The translations under genes and the position numbers were made by a program. The notes beneath the pieces are model-generated. The model was given only the letters and a program-made list of their open reading frames with translations, had not been told where the DNA came from and did not search any database. 6,394 nt of DNA from Hyphomicrobium sp. (GTDB lineage Bacteria > Pseudomonadota > Alphaproteobacteria > Rhizobiales > Hyphomicrobiaceae). The stretch is from NCBI GenBank assembly GCA_030598645.1, contig JAUVPN010000164.1, positions 1-6,394 of the forward strand, written 5' to 3'. Positions within the stretch are counted from its first letter, which is position 1, and each line of letters opens with the position of its first letter. This document shows, piece after piece, positions 5,098-6,394 of this stretch.

Positions 5098-6140
5098 CCT
5101 CGTCCTCAAGTGCCCGCCCGCCCCGCGCCTTTGCGCCCGACGACCCGGCCATCAGCGCCGCTCCTGAGGCCACAAAGCTCGATACACCTGGCGATGATGA
5201 CCTTCCACCTCAAAGCCCAGGCGAGCCTCCGCAGGCTCCAAGACGCCCAACCGCCTTGGACCTCTCGCGCGGCATTCGCTGGGGCGGGCTCCTAATATCA
5301 GGGCTGCTCGGGCTCTTGGCATTGGCAACAACGCTGTGGTTTACGCGCTATGTCGAGGTGGCGCTGGCACGTGATGATTGGCTTGGTTGGATTGCACTAT
5401 GCCTTCTCGGCCTGATTGCGCTTTCGGCCGTCGTCCTCGTGCTACGCGAGATCATCGGGCTCTTTCGTTTAGCCCGCCTCGGTCACCTCAAACGCGAGGT
5501 CGACGAGGCCTTAAACGACGGCGACCTTAGGCGGGAACGCGCGGCAGTGCGTCATCTTAGAAGAATCCTGTCGCAACGCGCGGATCTGCATTGGGCCCTT
5601 GCACGCTTTTCAGAGCATGAACGAGCCGTACTAAAACCGGGCGATCTTCTTGCGCTCGCCGATCGCGAACTCCTCATGCCGCTGGACCAGGAAGCACGCC
5701 GTGTCGTGCTCACCGCGGCAAAGCGCGTCGGGATTGTGACCGCTATGAGTCCCATGGCGTGGATCGCCATGCTTTACGTCCTCGTTGAAAACATACGCAC
5801 GCTGCGTGCGCTGGCCGGTCTTTACGGCGGCCGGCCGGGGCCACTTGGTGCCCTGAAACTTGCGCGCATGGTCCTTGGACACATCATCGCGACTGGGGGC
5901 GTTGCATTGACCGACGATCTGCTAGGGCAGTTTCTCGGCCAAGACCTCTTGAGACGCCTATCGCGACGGCTCGGTGAAGGCGCCTTTAACGGCGCTCTCA
6001 CAGCGCGCGTTGGAGCTGCGGCGGTCGGCGTATGCCGGCCCTTACCATTTATCACTGCCCCACCGATCCGGGCGCGCGACATGCTCGCCGAGCTTTTCCG
6101 CCGCTCAGGTTCTGACAAGGAAGCTCAGAGCAGCGCCTAG
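5094..6140 (+). CDS. ycjF: YcjF-family inner-membrane protein (DUF697, TIGR01620 type)
   Basis: A 348-residue membrane protein, close to the length of E. coli YcjF (353). Residues 1-58 are Pro/Ala/Asp-rich and likely disordered. Two transmembrane segments follow at about 63-84 and 97-117, then a charged helical region ('LKREVDEAL', 'LRRERAAVRHLRRIL'), and a conserved C-terminal DUF697 region. The latter shows 'AAKRVGIVTAMSPMAWIAMLYVL' (208-230), 'ENIRTLRALAGLYGGRPG', 'LGHIIATGGVALTDDLLGQ' and 'NGALTARVGAAAVGVCRPLPF'. The ATG lies in an ATGA overlap with the ycjX stop. YcjX and YcjF nearly always occur together, and a joint role at the membrane is likely but unproven. Hydrophobic stretches within DUF697 may also insert in the membrane. 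No terminator was recognised after its TAG. Confidence 0.92.
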   Translation: MTSSSSARPPRAFAPDDPAISAAPEATKLDTPGDDDLPPQSPGEPPQAPRRPTALDLSRGIRWGGLLISGLLGLLALATTLWFTRYVEVALARDDWLGWIALCLLGLIALSAVVLVLREIIGLFRLARLGHLKREVDEALNDGDLRRERAAVRHLRRILSQRADLHWALARFSEHERAVLKPGDLLALADRELLMPLDQEARRVVLTAAKRVGIVTAMSPMAWIAMLYVLVENIRTLRALAGLYGGRPGPLGALKLARMVLGHIIATGGVALTDDLLGQFLGQDLLRRLSRRLGEGAFNGALTARVGAAAVGVCRPLPFITAPPIRARDMLAELFRRSGSDKEAQSSA

Positions 6141-6280
6141 CCGCCGTTAGCGTGCCGAGCAAACAGGGTCTCGTCACGTCAGACTGTTATGGTTTAGATT
6201 GCAGCTACTGTTCCGATGCTGCTTTTAAGATGCAGCGCGGGAACCTGTGCCCAGAGCAATGCTTCGAGGGGGAGCCGGCC

Positions 6281-6394
6281 ATGCTGCAAGAAGCGACGCT
6301 CATAGAGGGCATAATGGCGACACGTGCCCAAGTCGACTTCCTCTGGCAGTTCTTCGTCACAGCCCACATTGCAATCTTCGCTCTGCTCTTCATC
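6281..6394 (+). CDS. membrane protein, N-terminal part only, unknown family (runs off the right edge)
   Basis: The first 38 codons of a gene with no stop before the window ends. The sequence begins 'MLQEATLIEGIMATRAQVDF' and continues into 'LWQFFVTAHIAIFALLFI', the start of an aromatic-rich transmembrane helix. GGGGGAG at 6268-6274 lies 6 bases before the ATG at 6281. An in-frame ATG at 6230 has no such site, so 6281 is preferred. It follows ycjF by 140 bases without a recognisable terminator, so it could be co-transcribed or have its own promoter. No function can be assigned. A 62-codon open frame on the opposite strand (6393-6205) is judged to be its antisense shadow. Confidence 0.6.
   Translation, partial: MLQEATLIEGIMATRAQVDFLWQFFVTAHIAIFALLFI

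Overview
The window reads as a chromosomal segment of an alphaproteobacterium, probably of the Hyphomicrobiales/Rhizobiales type. Three things point there. The dksA product is of the alphaproteobacterial kind: a long Lys/Ala-rich N-terminus, a 'CEETGEPI' segment in place of a four-cysteine zinc finger, and the ending 'ERHERRERVYRED'. A ycjX-ycjF pair is present in close coupling. A MoxR-family AAA+ ATPase of the CoxD-like subgroup also matches. These assignments rest on recalled family motifs, not on a database search.

Layout. Bases 1-75 may hold the last codons of a gene entering from the left. Bases 75-897 contain no gene I can support. At 898-1350 (+) lies an intact ORF that matches only the cytoplasmic C-terminal domain of an MscS-type mechanosensitive channel, with no pore in any upstream frame, so it looks like a gene remnant. 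Converging on it from the right is dksA (1990-1376, minus), with a perfect GGAGG ribosome site. A 337-base divergent intergenic region separates dksA from a MoxR ATPase gene (2328-3176, +). The ATPase is not followed by the von Willebrand factor A gene that usually accompanies this family. Instead there are about 310 bases without a convincing gene, holding short dyads and AGCGTT repeats. Then come a 28-codon single-membrane-span ORF (3491-3577), a strong GC-rich hairpin (3616-3641) that overlaps the start of the next gene, and the ycjX-ycjF operon (3640-6140), whose two genes share an ATGA overlap. A partial membrane protein gene of unknown function runs off the right edge (6281-6394).

Functionally, the identified products are DksA (RNA polymerase secondary-channel regulator, stringent response), a AAA+ chaperone-like ATPase, and a P-loop NTPase with its membrane partner, known in Escherichia coli as neighbours of the phage-shock genes. 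They are regulatory and stress-related housekeeping functions, not one obvious pathway. I do not see a clear mobile element, CRISPR array, tRNA or rRNA, and I do not see convincing evidence of a wholly new system. The points most worth a second look are a possible second, internal start in dksA that would yield a protein of canonical length, the hairpin/RBS/start overlap before ycjX, the tiny membrane protein, and the orphan MoxR gene.
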